From Mansonella perstans (Eukaryota; Nematoda; Chromadorea; Rhabditida; Onchocercidae): 64,000 nucleotides of DNA. The stretch covers positions 62,001 through 126,000 of the forward strand of contig JBAMDO010000104.1 in assembly GCA_037074765.1 (NCBI GenBank). The letters are read 5' to 3'. The stretch's first letter is position 1. Each line of letters begins with the position of its first letter. The translations under genes and the position numbers were made by a program. Under the pieces are notes generated by a model, which had not been told where the DNA came from, searched no databases, and saw only the letters and a program-made list of their open reading frames with translations. Shown here piece by piece: positions 41,148 to 53,035 of the stretch.

Positions 41148-44100
41148 TTACTCGCTTTCTTCACTTGATGAATCTGACGATTCTACTTCTTCCGTCTGTT
41201 TCCTTTTTAGCTGCAAAAATTTTGTATCAGTTTACATTAATCTGTATAATATTTAAAAAAAACGACGATGAGAACAAAAAATGGAGATAATGTCTCACAT
41301 CTTAAACTAATAATTTTTGATTAAATATTGTCTGCTGAGAAACTGTGACAAAGATATGCTGCTGTGCAATTATTTGACTTATCATTTAAAACAGCTTACT
41401 CAACTCTTTCCTCCCCTTCTTGATAAGATGCAAAAAACATACTTCACTTTTACAATCCATTTTCTCATTTTGTGGTGATATTTGGTTACAGCCGTTACTC
41501 GGATTGGTGTCACTAAGATCGTAGTAAGCGGAACGCCAACCAGAAGGAGTTTTCTCGTTTGGTTTACCATATTTGTCAAGTAATCCCTGATTTATCTAAA
41601 AACAGTTAAGAATAAAAAAATTTTGTCCCGAAACAAAATTTTTCAGTTTTTTAAAGTTCAATCTTTACAATGAAAAGTACAATAATAGAGCTAAATGACA
41701 GGCAACATTTCATTTATATAAGCAGGATGATGAAAGAAAATTAAGTGACCATAGCTTTTTTCTTGGATGCAATTGGACCAAGACACCATTTTCGAGCATA
41801 AGTATCTCTTTCCATAATCACTCTTTTGATTTTTGCAACGACTCCATGATCTGTCACTGCCATAGTTGAAGTAGTCATCAATGCCAATGCTAAAATCAGA
41901 AATGATAAGATTTTGGTAATAAGCAAAAAGCGAAATACCTAAAAATTATGCAAACAACTACCATTGTGTTATAAATGAATTGAAAATCAGGAAACCAACC
42001 TAAACAAACGGCTTCGCCTTTTGTTGTAACGATAACAATTTCTTCATTAAGTTCAATACCATTTTCAAATCGTAGAATACCCGGTAAAAGGATTTTAGCG
42101 CCGTAGCAAATTGCATTCACCTAAGAAAATTAAAATACGTGCAATGGAAATTAAGAGATGAATATTCTGCTTTGATTTAGGAGTAGTTAAATAGCACTGA
42201 ACAGTAATACAACGAAGACGTGCCAGCGTAAGAAGGAAGTGGGAGTTTAAGAAACGAGTATACTGAGTGAATATGCATTATTTTTATTCCATTTACTCTT
42301 CTCGGAGACCTAAGCACACATGGAACAGGCAAATTACTAATGAAAGACATTTTGAGAACAATTAAAGACTTTTGTTTTATTCTTGAGATAATAAAATAAT
42401 GAACAAAGTAATTACAGCGCTGTCTTTAACAACGATTCGTTTATGGCCCACTAAGAGAGATTCGAGTGGTCGGATCACTCTTCGTAAATAACTATCATCA
42501 TTGTGATAGTCATAAAGATATTGCGCATCCAGAACGTCATGCATCGTCATTAGATTGTCCTTTTCACCAAAAATACCTCAAAACGAAAAAACTACGTAAT
42601 AATAAATCATGAATTATATACAAAACGATTACCAAAGATGGAAAACACACCTGAACGAACCCTCCTCAGCTCCTGCATCTGACCTCCGACGCCTAGAAGT
42701 AAGCCAAGGTGCACACAAATTGTCCGCACATAGGTTCCCGCTTCGCATTTCACCTTAAAATCAAAAGTCTTTAAATTATAACTGAAATGATCTGTAGACC
42801 GATAGGGAGGTCGAAAAGAAAAGATGCAGTTATGGACACGATGACTAGAAAACAGATTACATTTACAAAAATAATTGCGAAGAAATTACATGGATCCAAT
42901 AAGACAAACCCAAAATATGCCCATATTTTGACTCGAATTATACTCAATCAGTTTGTTTTCGTAGACTGTCCTGATCCTTAACTGCCGTTTAACGGCGGAT
43001 ATGAGCGGTGGACGTTGAAATAACGCGCCGGTCAATTTCTCCAAAGCCTGTTTTACTTTTTTCTCTGATTCAACAGCATTATGTAATCGAAATATCGCCA
43101 CATATTCTTTCCCAGCACCTTGTTGTGATTTTGCAAGTCTTGTGGCTCGATCGATACACACAATCAAACAGCCTGATACCTACAAACAGTAAATTCTGAC
43201 AAAAAATAAGAAATATGCGATCTTTCATCAATTTAGTCAACTCAAATGGATTTATTTCGCTCCTTTTTTATTCATTTGATAAAGGAATACTGTGTAATAA
43301 GATTGCAACTTCTAAAACTTGAAAAAAGATGCAAACAGTATTCTTAAATCTAAGGCACACTTTCCAAAAAAATTGACAGAAAAAGATTAAGTAATCGAAC
43401 AATCTATGAAATTTTTTTTTTTTAAAAAAAAAACTATTTTTAAAATGTCTTACTTAAAAATCACTATTAAAAAATGATTTAATTAATCAAGGAAAAAATT
43501 TAGAAAAAAGTGCTATACTTTGGGATCCAAAGTGCCACTGTGTCCAGTTTTGTCAACTCGCAATATTCGCTTAACCCATGCAACCACTTCATGACTTGAT
43601 GGATTAGCTGGCTTGTCCAAATTGATGCAACCGGAGGAAACATAGTTTTTAATATCTCTTTTAAGGGGAGAACAGCCTTCCGGAAGTGGAGTATAATGAT
43701 TGGATCGTACATTAAGTTTATCGAAATTCTAAAAAATTCGTGAGATAAGGTTTTAGTGTTATGATAAATTTTGAAAAAAAAAAAAAACCAAAGAAATTTA
43801 GAGCTATATGAAATAACTTGTTGAGATTTTATAAAATAATATGCTTCAATAATTCAACAAGCTATCATATACGTTTTAAAGCAACGTTATTCCCTTCCTT
43901 CCGTTCACAAACAATTACACATCAAATTATCAGTAAGAACTAATAGCAAGGATAAATGGGCCTTTTTCTATCACTCATTCTTCTATTTACAAATGATTGA
44001 TTGTTTACCTTTAACAGAAGTGGCCATTGTGAAGTATCTAACACTGCTGCCTTTTCGGAAGGTTGAATTGCGTAGTCACCTGCAGCTTGAGCCTCCTATA

Positions 44101-44217
44101 AGAATATAACTGAAATTGAGAGTACATTCATAATTTATACAAAAATGATAAATGTGAGACAAAACTTACGCCCACGTCAAATTCGTTCTGTTTCATCGAC
44201 TTCTGTTTCTTTCCCAT
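41148..44217 (-). CDS. dkc1: Dyskerin / Cbf5 / NAP57, H/ACA snoRNP pseudouridine synthase
   Basis: This is the catalytic subunit of H/ACA RNPs, which isomerises uridine to pseudouridine in rRNA and snRNA in the nucleolus. The order is: dyskerin-like N-domain ([20 protein letters not shown]), TruB catalytic domain with [12 protein letters not shown] (catalytic Asp near residue 113), [49 protein letters not shown], then PUA domain ([34 protein letters not shown]). Exons, high to low: 44170-44217, 44009-44095, 43519-43728, 42910-43179, 42651-42753, 42416-42576, 42000-42120, 41750-41889, 41443-41595, 41148-41210. All phases close and give 451 aa. The tail is short and ends in an acidic Ser-rich stretch ([11 protein letters not shown]) with only a small basic patch, unlike the long KKE tails of vertebrate and yeast proteins. 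It is divergent to Ran, with starts 1.28 kb apart. Confidence 0.96.
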
Positions 44218-44540
44218 TTTTTCCCTTCTCTAAAAATAGAACTAAACTTTTCCACTACTACAGTATACATCATAAAATGAACCATACAGGTTCTCCAATT
44301 GCATGAACAGTACTATAAAGGCTATCATATACCGTTAATAGTTTCTCTGAAGCAAGGATGCCAAATAATGCTAAATAAATTAACATATCTGTAACAAATT
44401 TAAAATTTCAAGCCCTCCTTTAATGTCCCTGAATCAGTTGCATAGAAATAAAATTTTAATTAACTTGAATCTTCATTGCATCTCCAAATCATACCTTCCA
44501 CTGAAGGCTTCTCTACATTTGACGAGCCTTACGCGTAATG

Positions 44541-44787
44541 TTTAATAGCCTAGAGCTCAGTACTTAATAGCCTAGAAACTCAGTACTTAATAGCCTAGAA
44601 CTCAGTACTTAATAGCCTAGAAACTCAGTACTTAATAATCTATAATCAGTACTTAATAGCCTAGAACTGAGTATTTAATAGCCTACAACTCGGTACTTAA
44701 TAGCCTAGAATTCAGTACTTAATGGCCTAGAACCCAGTGCTTAATAGCCTAGAACTGAGTACTTGATAGCCTAGGACTCAGTACTTT
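44541..44787. repeat. Eleven-copy 22-23 bp tandem repeat (TTAATAGCCTAGAACTCAGT)
   Basis: Eleven head-to-tail copies of a unit close to TTAATAGCCTAGAACTCAGT plus AC are seen. Copies 2 and 4 carry an extra A (GAAACTC), copy 5 is the most decayed (TTAATAATCTATAATCAGT), and the others differ by one to three substitutions. The array is about 320 bases upstream of the dyskerin start codon, counted on the minus strand. Confidence 0.92.
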
Positions 44788-45060
44788 ATAAAAACAGTTA
44801 CACCCGTTGTGACCACAACAATGACCATTGCAACTTTATGCCCATCAATACTCTCAGACTGAAAGTTCCTAAAAATAATCCCAACAAGGTTCATTCAAAA
44901 AATGAGCCTGCAAGAACGCTACACGAAGTTTATCAAAATAGGCCAGGTTGTAAGACGATTAGCCAAAAACTAACAGTTTGCAATTCGTTATTACATGTGT
45001 GTGAAGTTTGGGATTGTTCTTTCTGCGTTTTCCCGGGTGAGGTTCGGGGTTTCTGGAGGC

Positions 45061-45103
45061 AATAAAGAACGGGGGTTCTCATAAAGAACCCCCGCTCTTT
45101 ATT
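45061..45103. repeat. GC-rich 19-bp inverted repeat (hairpin) plus a further copy
   Basis: The left arm AATAAAGAACGGGGGTTCT (45061-45079) and right arm AGAACCCCCGCTCTTTATT (45085-45103) pair with one mismatch around the 5-base loop CATAA. A further direct copy of the G-run part (GCGGGGGTTCTCATAAAGAG, then CGGGGG) follows at 45104-45130. The runs of five G or C are strikingly out of character for this AT-rich DNA. Confidence 0.9.
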
Positions 45104-45470
45104 GCGGGGGTTCTCATAAAGAGCGGGGGTTTTGATGTTCTCTTAATTGCTGACAGCTACAAAATATTTTGCATGATCCTTTGGAGACATTTATTATAGC
45201 TATGATTCACATATAATTTATCATTAAAACTGTCTTTTCCCTAATCATTTAAACAGTCTTCCCTGTGCTTTTAATCATTCATCTTTATCAGTTATCAGTT
45301 AATTTATCAATTAATGCTTTTTTGGAGGAATTTTTGAAGAGTAAATTATTGTGTCTAAAGCTTAACATTTTACAGAAATATTATATTAGCTATATTATTT
45401 TTAGCATTTCTGTTATTATTAATGACTACATTAGCAAGTTAGTTAGATTTCTAGTTGTTCTTATTTAATT

Positions 45471-45481
45471 TAACATTACAG
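45471..45481 (+). promoter_or_regulatory. Putative trans-splice acceptor of Ran
   Basis: The acceptor TTAACATTACAG ends at 45481, 19 bases before the Ran ATG, with no upstream coding exon. It is probably a spliced-leader acceptor. Confidence 0.45.
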
Positions 45482-45500
45482 TAATATAGCAACATAAGTT

Positions 45501-46774
<1,274 letters not shown>

Positions 46775-47109
46775 TGTAATTGAATTAACTGTTAAAAAGA
46801 TGATGACACAGAAGGAAAACAAAAATTTTTGGAAAAAATGCATTATTATTGTTGCTGTGCTTTTTATGCCATTTATTGATTGATTGTTTTTGTGTTCGTT
46901 TATTCTGATTTACGTTTATGAATTTACATAAATATGATGTATCGACAAAACTTGTTATCCAGTAGGACATCTGCGCTGATGATATCGTTACATCAAGTTG
47001 ACGGTCTCTGAGTTAAACTCATTTCTAACACGGACAAGGAACATGCCAACCAGGATTTTCAAATTCACTGATATTTTCTGGTATTTTACGCTATCGATGA
47101 TGTAATATA
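46775..47109. other. Ran 3' flank
   Basis: Downstream untranslated or intergenic sequence of Ran. No clear AATAAA was seen close to the stop, and no other feature was recognised. Confidence 0.5.
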
Positions 47110-47328
47110 CTAGATATAGCATCCAATTTCCGAAGCATCCATCTTCACCGTTTGTTCATCTAAAATATGAACTTTTCCAGAGCTAATATTTTCTAGATAC
47201 GTGGATGGGTTACGTGATCGGTAGGCCGTTAAAAACGATTGGTCTGGTTGCAGCTTTGTGGTAATCAAAAGTACTAATCTGAAACTCTGTGCTGCGGTGA
47301 AATCTCTCCATAGATTAGCGAATAGCAT
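47110..47328 (-). CDS. Unrecognised small coding-like frame
   Basis: A 70-codon minus-strand frame starts at an ATG (47319-47321) two bases after an AG acceptor (CATCAATAG) and contains FANLWRDFTAAQSFRLVLLI, then TAYRSRNPSTYLENISSG and ends DASEIGCYI. It has balanced composition and few of the Lys/Asn/Phe/Ile runs typical of chance frames here, so it may be a terminal exon. I do not recognise the family. It lies downstream of the J-protein gene on the same strand, together with the segments at 47490-47750. Confidence 0.35.
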   Translation of the reverse strand: MLFANLWRDFTAAQSFRLVLLITTKLQPDQSFLTAYRSRNPSTYLENISSGKVHILDEQTVKMDASEIGCYI

Positions 47329-47489
47329 TTCTATTGATGAGGAAATGCAGATAATTTATTCTCAATGCCTTAAATTCAGAATTTGTCTCATGAATGATAT
47401 ATTCTAAACTAACTGAAATGAAAAAACGCCTTGTAAGAAAGCTATTGCTGTAGAAGTGGAATTCTTATTAGCATAAAAACTAAGTACAG

Positions 47490-47750
47490 TTACAGCTCGG
47501 AAAGCATGTGAGCATATCTTCGAATACCTTTGACAGTGATTTCATTCAATGATTCAGTATAACAAAGCCGAATAAACCGTACTTCCAAAAGCTAAGATTA
47601 TTTCCTGTTTTCAAAGCCTATGCTCACAATAGGACCTTATACCAAATAAAGTTAATCGAAGTTTAACATACAAAAACTTCCCAGTTGGTACTTTAATGAT
47701 ACCACGTATCATATTATTTGGTGTTTGCATACATAAGGCAAGAAAAATGC
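47490..47750 (-). other. Two further coding-like segments of unknown identity
   Basis: On the minus strand a segment after an acceptor CCTACAG (exon from 47748) reads IFLALCMQTPNNMIRGIIKV, then PTGKFLYVKLRL. A second segment after CTTAG (from 47594) reads LLEVRFIRLCYTESLNEITV, then KGIRRYAHMLSEL and a stop near 47491. The second has a faint resemblance to the last strand-helix of fold-type I aminotransferases (FIRLxYTE...I). The available donors of the first segment do not join the second in phase, so this may be a broken gene, a small unrecognised gene, or part of one with the 47110-47328 frame. Confidence 0.3.
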
Positions 47751-47885
47751 TGTAGGCAAAAATGGACAAAGTTTTATTAAAGGAAGTTTCGTAAAAATTC
47801 AGGGGATGTAGAATTTAACTTAATATTTTCACAGATTAAAGTTATCTCAATATTTACATTTTCATAGATTAGCATTTACAGTATC

Positions 47886-49179
47886 TTATGTAAAGCGAAT
47901 ATAGATTATTATCGACATACATCCAAAAATAAGAAGAAAAACATTGACTGTTCTTTTTTCTTTTAGCTCCTTCCTTTGTCGTTCCATCTCCATCACCACA
48001 AACGCTGGTGTTTTATATTTAGATTTCCGTTTTTCTTCTTCAATTTCTCTCAAAATTTGCCATTCTTTCATTTCACGCTGCCGTTGCATTGGATCCTGAA
48101 TTAATTTCACTTCAAATTATACAATGATATACATGCAGCATTGATAACTTAAGACTCTTTTAGTATGGCTTGCTTGATGGGACCTGCAAATATCAGCTTT
48201 CACCTAAAATTCATCATGTTTTGAAACATATGTGACATAAATATATGCCTCGTATATCCATTTCGTATATCCACAAAATATTTATTAGCAATTAAAAGTT
48301 TTAAGTTTGGTCACCTTGTAACTAAAGGTAAAATAAGTCGCTGTTCGTGAATCAAAAGTATTAGTGAATTTACGGGAATTGCCGAAATGAGCAAAAAATT
48401 CATCAGGCATTTGCCAATGATCGTGTTTAGTCTGCTGTTTCCTGAAAAGTGCACTAAAAACATGACTGGAATTGGTATTTAATTGAAATTTCTAACAGTG
48501 AGAGAAGTTTGATAATATTACTGACCTAGTATTTACACTGCGTTGAAATTCTTCGAAGCTTTTATAATCTAATCCTAAATCCTCAAAGTTCTTTTTCACT
48601 TTCATCCGCGTCGGCCAACTTCCGGTTGGCGTCTGCGTCAAACTTTCTTGGCACTTCTCATCATAAGCTTTTCGTTTTTCGTCGGATGATAAAACTTCAT
48701 ACGCTTCTGCTACCTGAAGTATAATAATTTGAAAATTCCTTCTGGAATACTAGTGATATTAAATAAATAGCCCAGATTCATCCATGAAGATCAGTTTAAT
48801 TAAGAGCCGAAGCATGGCTGTGATATTGCCAATGAAAAGATAGCAAAAAATTCATTCAAATAATTTTAGCAAAATTCAGAAGCAATTGAAAAGCAGATAA
48901 CACAACCTGTACCTGCAAAAATTTTTCAGCAGCCAAATTCTTCTGTTTTTCATCACTGTGTCTGTCTGGATGATAAATCTTTGATAGATGATAATAAGCT
49001 GCTTTGATTTCTCTTGTTGTAGCAGATGATTCAACACCAAGTGTTTGATACAAATCGTGTTGTTCATTACAAGATTGAGTAGTAGCTGTGCTATACAATC
49101 GTGTAACACTCATAGGTATCCATAAACACTGTATTAAATCGGTGTGCAGTTTCTCGTGCCGAAAAAACATCGCAGTCAT
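47886..49179 (-). CDS. DNAJC30-like J-domain protein, probably mitochondrial membrane
   Basis: J proteins stimulate Hsp70 ATPase through the HPD motif. Residues 43-105 form a J domain (YQTLGVESSATTREIKAAYY, then KIYHPDRHSDE with HPD at 70-72, then AEAYEVLSSDEKRKAYDE). The first 40 residues are poor in acid and include a WIPMSVTRLYSTATTQS stretch, like a mitochondrial presequence. A predicted membrane helix near the C-terminus (VNVFLLIFGCMSIIIYI) is the layout of DNAJC30 and nematode DNJ-18-type proteins. Exons, high to low: 48913-49179, 48526-48713, 48315-48441, 47886-48095; phases close to 263 aa. A linker exon carries MPDEFFAHFGNSRKFTNTF. The ATG at 49179 lies 8 bases after a TTTTAG acceptor with a T19 tract. 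Confidence 0.82.
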
Positions 49180-49187
49180 TTCTGGAT

Positions 49188-49208
49188 CTAAAAAAAAAAA
49201 AAAAAAAA
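49188..49208 (-). promoter_or_regulatory. Putative trans-splice acceptor with T19 tract
   Basis: Read on the minus strand, 19 T residues are followed by AG at 49189-49188, eight bases before the J-protein ATG. This is an extreme polypyrimidine tract for what is probably a spliced-leader acceptor. Confidence 0.45.
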
Positions 49209-50088
49209 GAATTTAAGTAAGATATTAATTCTTAGCTTATGAAAATAATTTGCTAATGAATTGGCAAATATTCCTAAATTATGTGGGTAGGATGAATAAG
49301 ATTAGTGATATTAAGTAAATAAAGTTAAATCGACGAGTAGAATTAAATAATAACTTTAGCTTATGAATGAGATTCATATAGAGGATTCGATCCTTTAATG
49401 CAGTCCATACTTATACGATTCGCATTAACAGTTGAAGATGTGTAACACTGAACAAATACATACAAGTATAGTATTAAATTATCGTGAATTACCTTAATCA
49501 TTATTGAACAATCAAAGAGCTTCTATGATAAAGTTAATGAGAAATAAAATTATACGTAAACAAATAAAATGTAACTATGAAAATGATATGTACAACAAAA
49601 TCTCCGTACGCTTCTCGTTTACTTAACGTGTTTGGTCACTTTAAATTAATTTCACTTCTATGTGACAAAAAGAAATCTTTATGTCGTGGTGAAATATATA
49701 GCCCAATAATGTATATGTTTCGAAAAGTAGCAGTAGTGGAATTCGATATACATTACACTCTGCACTCAATTTTACTTCCATCGCCGTGACACAAGTGATC
49801 TGGTGATAAAATACGATGTATATTGAAACATTGCATATCGAATTTGTTACTCTCAATTAAACGGTGATGGAACTCAGAATATGTGCAGACTAAGCAATTA
49901 TGCAATCTTTTACCCGAAAATGAGATGGAATTTCGATAATATAATCGACTGGATGAAAAACATCTATGATTAATGATTCTGCAAAAATTAAGTTGGCAAT
50001 TATTTATTCAATGCGGTAATAAGACTAGAAAAATTATCAAAACCTAAACATATTTCAAATTGCTCTAAAATTGCAAGTCGAAATGAGA
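49209..50088. other. Spacer between the J-protein and NFATC2IP-like genes
   Basis: About 0.9 kb between two minus-strand genes. It contains a plus-strand 70-codon frame (49577-49789) with no recognised homology and nothing else distinct. Confidence 0.5.
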
Positions 50089-52350
50089 TCACTTCATGTA
50101 AACATCGATGCAATCACCATCTTCGATCCCCAAAGTGTTCACAGTTTCTTGGGGATTGATACGCTCGTTATCAAAGACTAATGTAATTTTTTCTTCGTCC
50201 AAGGCATTGCTCACAGCAAAATTTCGTTTCAAAATCATGAACGGAATGTCCTGAAAAAGAAAAACAAAAAACCCTATTTTACAATCCTTAACAGGTGAAG
50301 AATCCAACGAATCCAGTGAAGCTCATATTTTCAAACAATTTTTCTTAATAATCAGCTAATTCTACAAATCAAAATTCCTATGATTTTTTTCTTAATTATT
50401 ACCTTGGGAATAGCAGTAATGATAGGCTTGTTTCGTTCGGGCAGCAACAATTTGACAGTTATTGTATTTGTTTTATAACTTTCACTGCGAATGTTCTTGT
50501 AAACTGATAAATAATTAACATCCTTTTCACTGAATGCAACACTGTATGGAGTATCCTCGGCAGAAATTTGTTTCCCATTCCTTAGTGATAAAATTACATT
50601 TTCTGGTGAACAAGACCAATTTGTTGCATACATTTTGATAATATTCGTGAATGTTTCATTCTGAAAATCATTTATAAATTATACTTTCATAAAAATATCA
50701 CAAATCTTGAATTATATTTATTTGACTTATCAGATTTCAATCTCTTAGTGGCATTCTATTATATAAGTTTTCTTTGTTAATATAAAAAAAAGAAGATTCA
50801 ACATCCTAAAATAAAAGTAGAAATGTGCAATAAAAAAATAACTATATGCATAAAATATGCAGAAAATGTACAGAAAAATGCGCAAAAAACTATAATTTCA
50901 TGCATCTGTTTTTATCATCGAATTCAAATCAAACGGACTGGCATTTAAATTCTTGAAATGAATTAGAACTCCGTATACTTTACCATTTTCCAACGTTTTA
51001 TATAAGTATCACAGCTTTCGAGATCACCAATTTCAATGGAGCAGTGTGGATCCACGACAAATGCTTTCTCTATTGTAAATGTAATATCTTCCTCCTCTAA
51101 AGTGCCACCGTCAATAATGGTAGGTTTAGTAAGTAAATTAGAGTTACTGTCATCCATTACTTTTCTCTTTCTGTAAAAATTCAATAAAAAACAATAAAAG
51201 TTTTTATTTCTTTCCAGATGATGTATTACAATAGGCGACCAGTACTGTTCCGCCATTTACTATAACTTCGTTGCAAGCCTTACAACATTTTATGAAAGAA
51301 AAATATTTTCTGATCATCAAACTATTTCACTGAGTCTATTGTTGATTAAATTTCTTACTACATAAGTACAGCTTCATTTATTTGTTAATTCGTAACCTTT
51401 CAAGATTATTTGCTGTTAAATTGCTTGTTACTGGATTCGAACCAGATGAGGGAAAAGTGGAAGTATTAGAAAAATTCTCCAACTCTTTGATTTCTTGTTC
51501 AATTTTCGATAGAACTGAATCTTCCTTTACTTTTCTTTTTCCTCTCAACGTCAATAAGTCATCATCATCATCGGTAAGACCTACAACTATTGTATTTAAA
51601 AATAAACCAAATTTGAACGATATTTATCAAAACATTACTCATTGCTATACCCAGAATTTAACTAACATAACCTTTTTACTGTGATTGAGGAAAATGTTTA
51701 CTCTTAGATAGTAACATAGATTTGCTTTCTTCACTGAACAGCTATTCATTCATAATTTCTTCTCCACCTAAAAGTGATAAATCTATCAGATACAACTAAC
51801 CCTGTGCATTCGTTTTTTTCGCTTTTGTATTCTTTTTAATTGGCTCTGAAATACACATTTTTCAAAAAAAAACAAAAGAATTAAAATATATTTCAGGAAA
51901 ATACAGAATTTCTTTCCTCATTCAAATACCATATTGTTTCGGAAAAGTTTTTTTACACATTTTCTATCTTACCAGTTTCTCAACTGGTAAAAACAAAACA
52001 TGTTTGCACCATCAAACATGTTGTTTTTTGTTACAAAACATACCATTTGCCAATTATGACATCAATTGTAATGCATTAGCTCACTTTAAATTTCAATACG
52101 TCATTGCAGTTAAAAACAATATAACTTAATGAATAACACAAATTCAAGTCTAAATTGTTCATATATTCTTTAATTATTTTATAAATAAGCAAAGGAAAAG
52201 CTTTCTAAACGTACTTTCCTGACCTTTTTTCCTGAGGTCATTTGTAATTTCACTATTCTTGGCACTTTTTACTTTGTACATGAGATGCTTTAATGGATTA
52301 CCAAAGAAGTCATCTTCATCATCATCAATGGCATCCTCTTCCACAGGCAT
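50089..52350 (-). CDS. NFATC2IP / Rad60 / Esc2-like protein with tandem SUMO-like domains
   Basis: This family (NIP45, Rad60, Esc2) uses two C-terminal SUMO-like domains to bind SUMO-pathway enzymes, and acts in genome stability. The N-terminus is acidic then basic (EEDAIDDDEDDFFGNPL; KKNTKAKKTNAQ as a likely NLS; DDDDDLLTLRGKRK). The two ubiquitin-fold segments are roughly residues 150-235 (CSPENVILSLRNGKQIS, ..VNYLSVYKN) and 245-320 (TITVKLLLPE, ..ITLVFDNERINPQETVNTLG, IEDGDCIDVYMK); the ending DGDxIDVxxx is typical. Exons, high to low: 52224-52350, 51801-51845, 51397-51580, 50984-51170, 50403-50660, 50089-50250. All phases close to 320 aa. The start ATG at 52350 is 14 bases after a TTTCAG acceptor. 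Sequence is diverged, so the family call is firmer than any exact orthology. Confidence 0.8.
51996..52023. repeat. Two AAACATGTTT palindromes in intron 1 of the NFATC2IP-like gene
   Basis: AAACATGTTT occurs at 51996-52005 and AAACATGTTG at 52014-52023. The surrounding sequence (ACCAGTTTCTCAA upstream, GTTACAAAACAT downstream) resembles the repeat in the divergent promoter region at 52826-52959. Confidence 0.75.
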
Positions 52351-52825
52351 CTTCGGAACATACACTGAAACATATACTTAGTTAGTAATTTTCGACTTTC
52401 ATTTTCGAATTTCTATTTTCAATTATTCACGTCAAATCTACCCATCTACGTGAACCCACCGATGAATAAAGTTACCCAACTCGTCGCGTACCCATTCAAC
52501 GTTTACCGCGAGAAATGAGAATAATCTGATGATGGGATGTTTTCATAGTTTTGTGAGGTGAAAAGACCTCAAGGCCGGCCGTAATAAAGAAGTGAGGAGC
52601 GATGAAAGAAGCACTGTAGCATTGAGCTATTTTCTTATTAAGATTTGGGAAAATTGGGTCATCGGTATACCCGAGAATTCGTAGACTTCTAGGTTAACAT
52701 AGGAGAAAAATTTCTGCTGCCTAACTGAGTGCTCACTAAATGGAATGGAATGAAAGAGTTTAAAAATTTCAGGACTTTCTCTTTTAAGTACTCTTTTGTT
52801 AAGAAATGTTTTTTTCAAAACTGTT

Positions 52826-52959
52826 AAACATGTTTTGCTTTTTTTTACAATCATTCTTACTAATTTTTCACTTTTAAACATGTTCCATTTTTCCTACAGT
52901 TCTTCCTACCAGTTTTTCATTATCAAACATGTTTTGTTTTAACATTACAAAACATGTTT
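52826..52959. repeat. Roughly 50-bp tandem repeat carrying AAACATGTTT palindromes
   Basis: AAACATGTTT occurs perfectly at 52826-52835, 52925-52934 and 52950-52959, and with one mismatch at 52876-52885 (AAACATGTTC). The first three sit about 50 and 49 bases apart, with related intervening sequence (TTCTTACTAATTTTTCA versus TTCTTCCTACCAGTTTTTCA), so this is a decayed tandem repeat whose palindrome is the best conserved part. It lies 80-210 bases upstream of the DHS-28-like start codon. Confidence 0.85.
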
Positions 52960-53004
52960 TGAAAGTCAGTGAATTTTTTAAAATACAAATCCTCTACAAA
53001 TTTT

Positions 53005-53016
53005 GAAGAATTTCAG
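53005..53016 (+). promoter_or_regulatory. Putative trans-splice acceptor of the DHS-28-like gene
   Basis: GAAGAATTTCAG ends at 53016, 19 bases before the ATG at 53036. No upstream coding exon was recognised, so it probably accepts a spliced leader. Confidence 0.45.
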
Positions 53017-53035
53017 GAAATAAGCTATTTTGATC

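Larger units (their letters stand above)
44218..45500. other. Divergent dyskerin-Ran spacer
   Basis: This is the promoter-containing spacer of two housekeeping genes transcribed apart. It holds the 22-bp tandem array (44541-44787), a GC-rich hairpin (45061-45103) and a plus-strand 75-codon frame (44838-45065) that ends beside the hairpin and has no recognised homology. The rest is AT-rich and unremarkable. Confidence 0.6.
52351..53035. other. Divergent spacer between NFATC2IP-like and DHS-28-like genes
   Basis: The two genes start 685 bases apart and face away from each other, so both promoters probably lie here. Trans-splice acceptors are likely at 52365-52366 (minus, TTTCAG) and 53015-53016 (plus, TTTCAG). 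The segment holds a palindrome-bearing repeat (52826-52959). An 84-codon minus-strand frame over 52627-52881 overlaps that repeat and looks spurious. Confidence 0.6.

Noticed and set aside
44838..45065. 75-codon plus-strand frame between the tandem array and the hairpin
   Set aside because: No recognised homology, no nearby gene partner and it terminates in repeat sequence; probably chance or an old relic.
51425..51445. tRNA T-arm-like sequence (minus strand CTGGTTCGAATCCAG)
   Set aside because: It lies inside a coding exon of the NFATC2IP-like gene (SSGSNPVTS), and no acceptor stem, D-arm or anticodon arm was found around it.
52627..52881. 84-codon minus-strand frame in the divergent spacer
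   Set aside because: It runs through the AAACATGTTT repeat and has no homology; treated as spurious.
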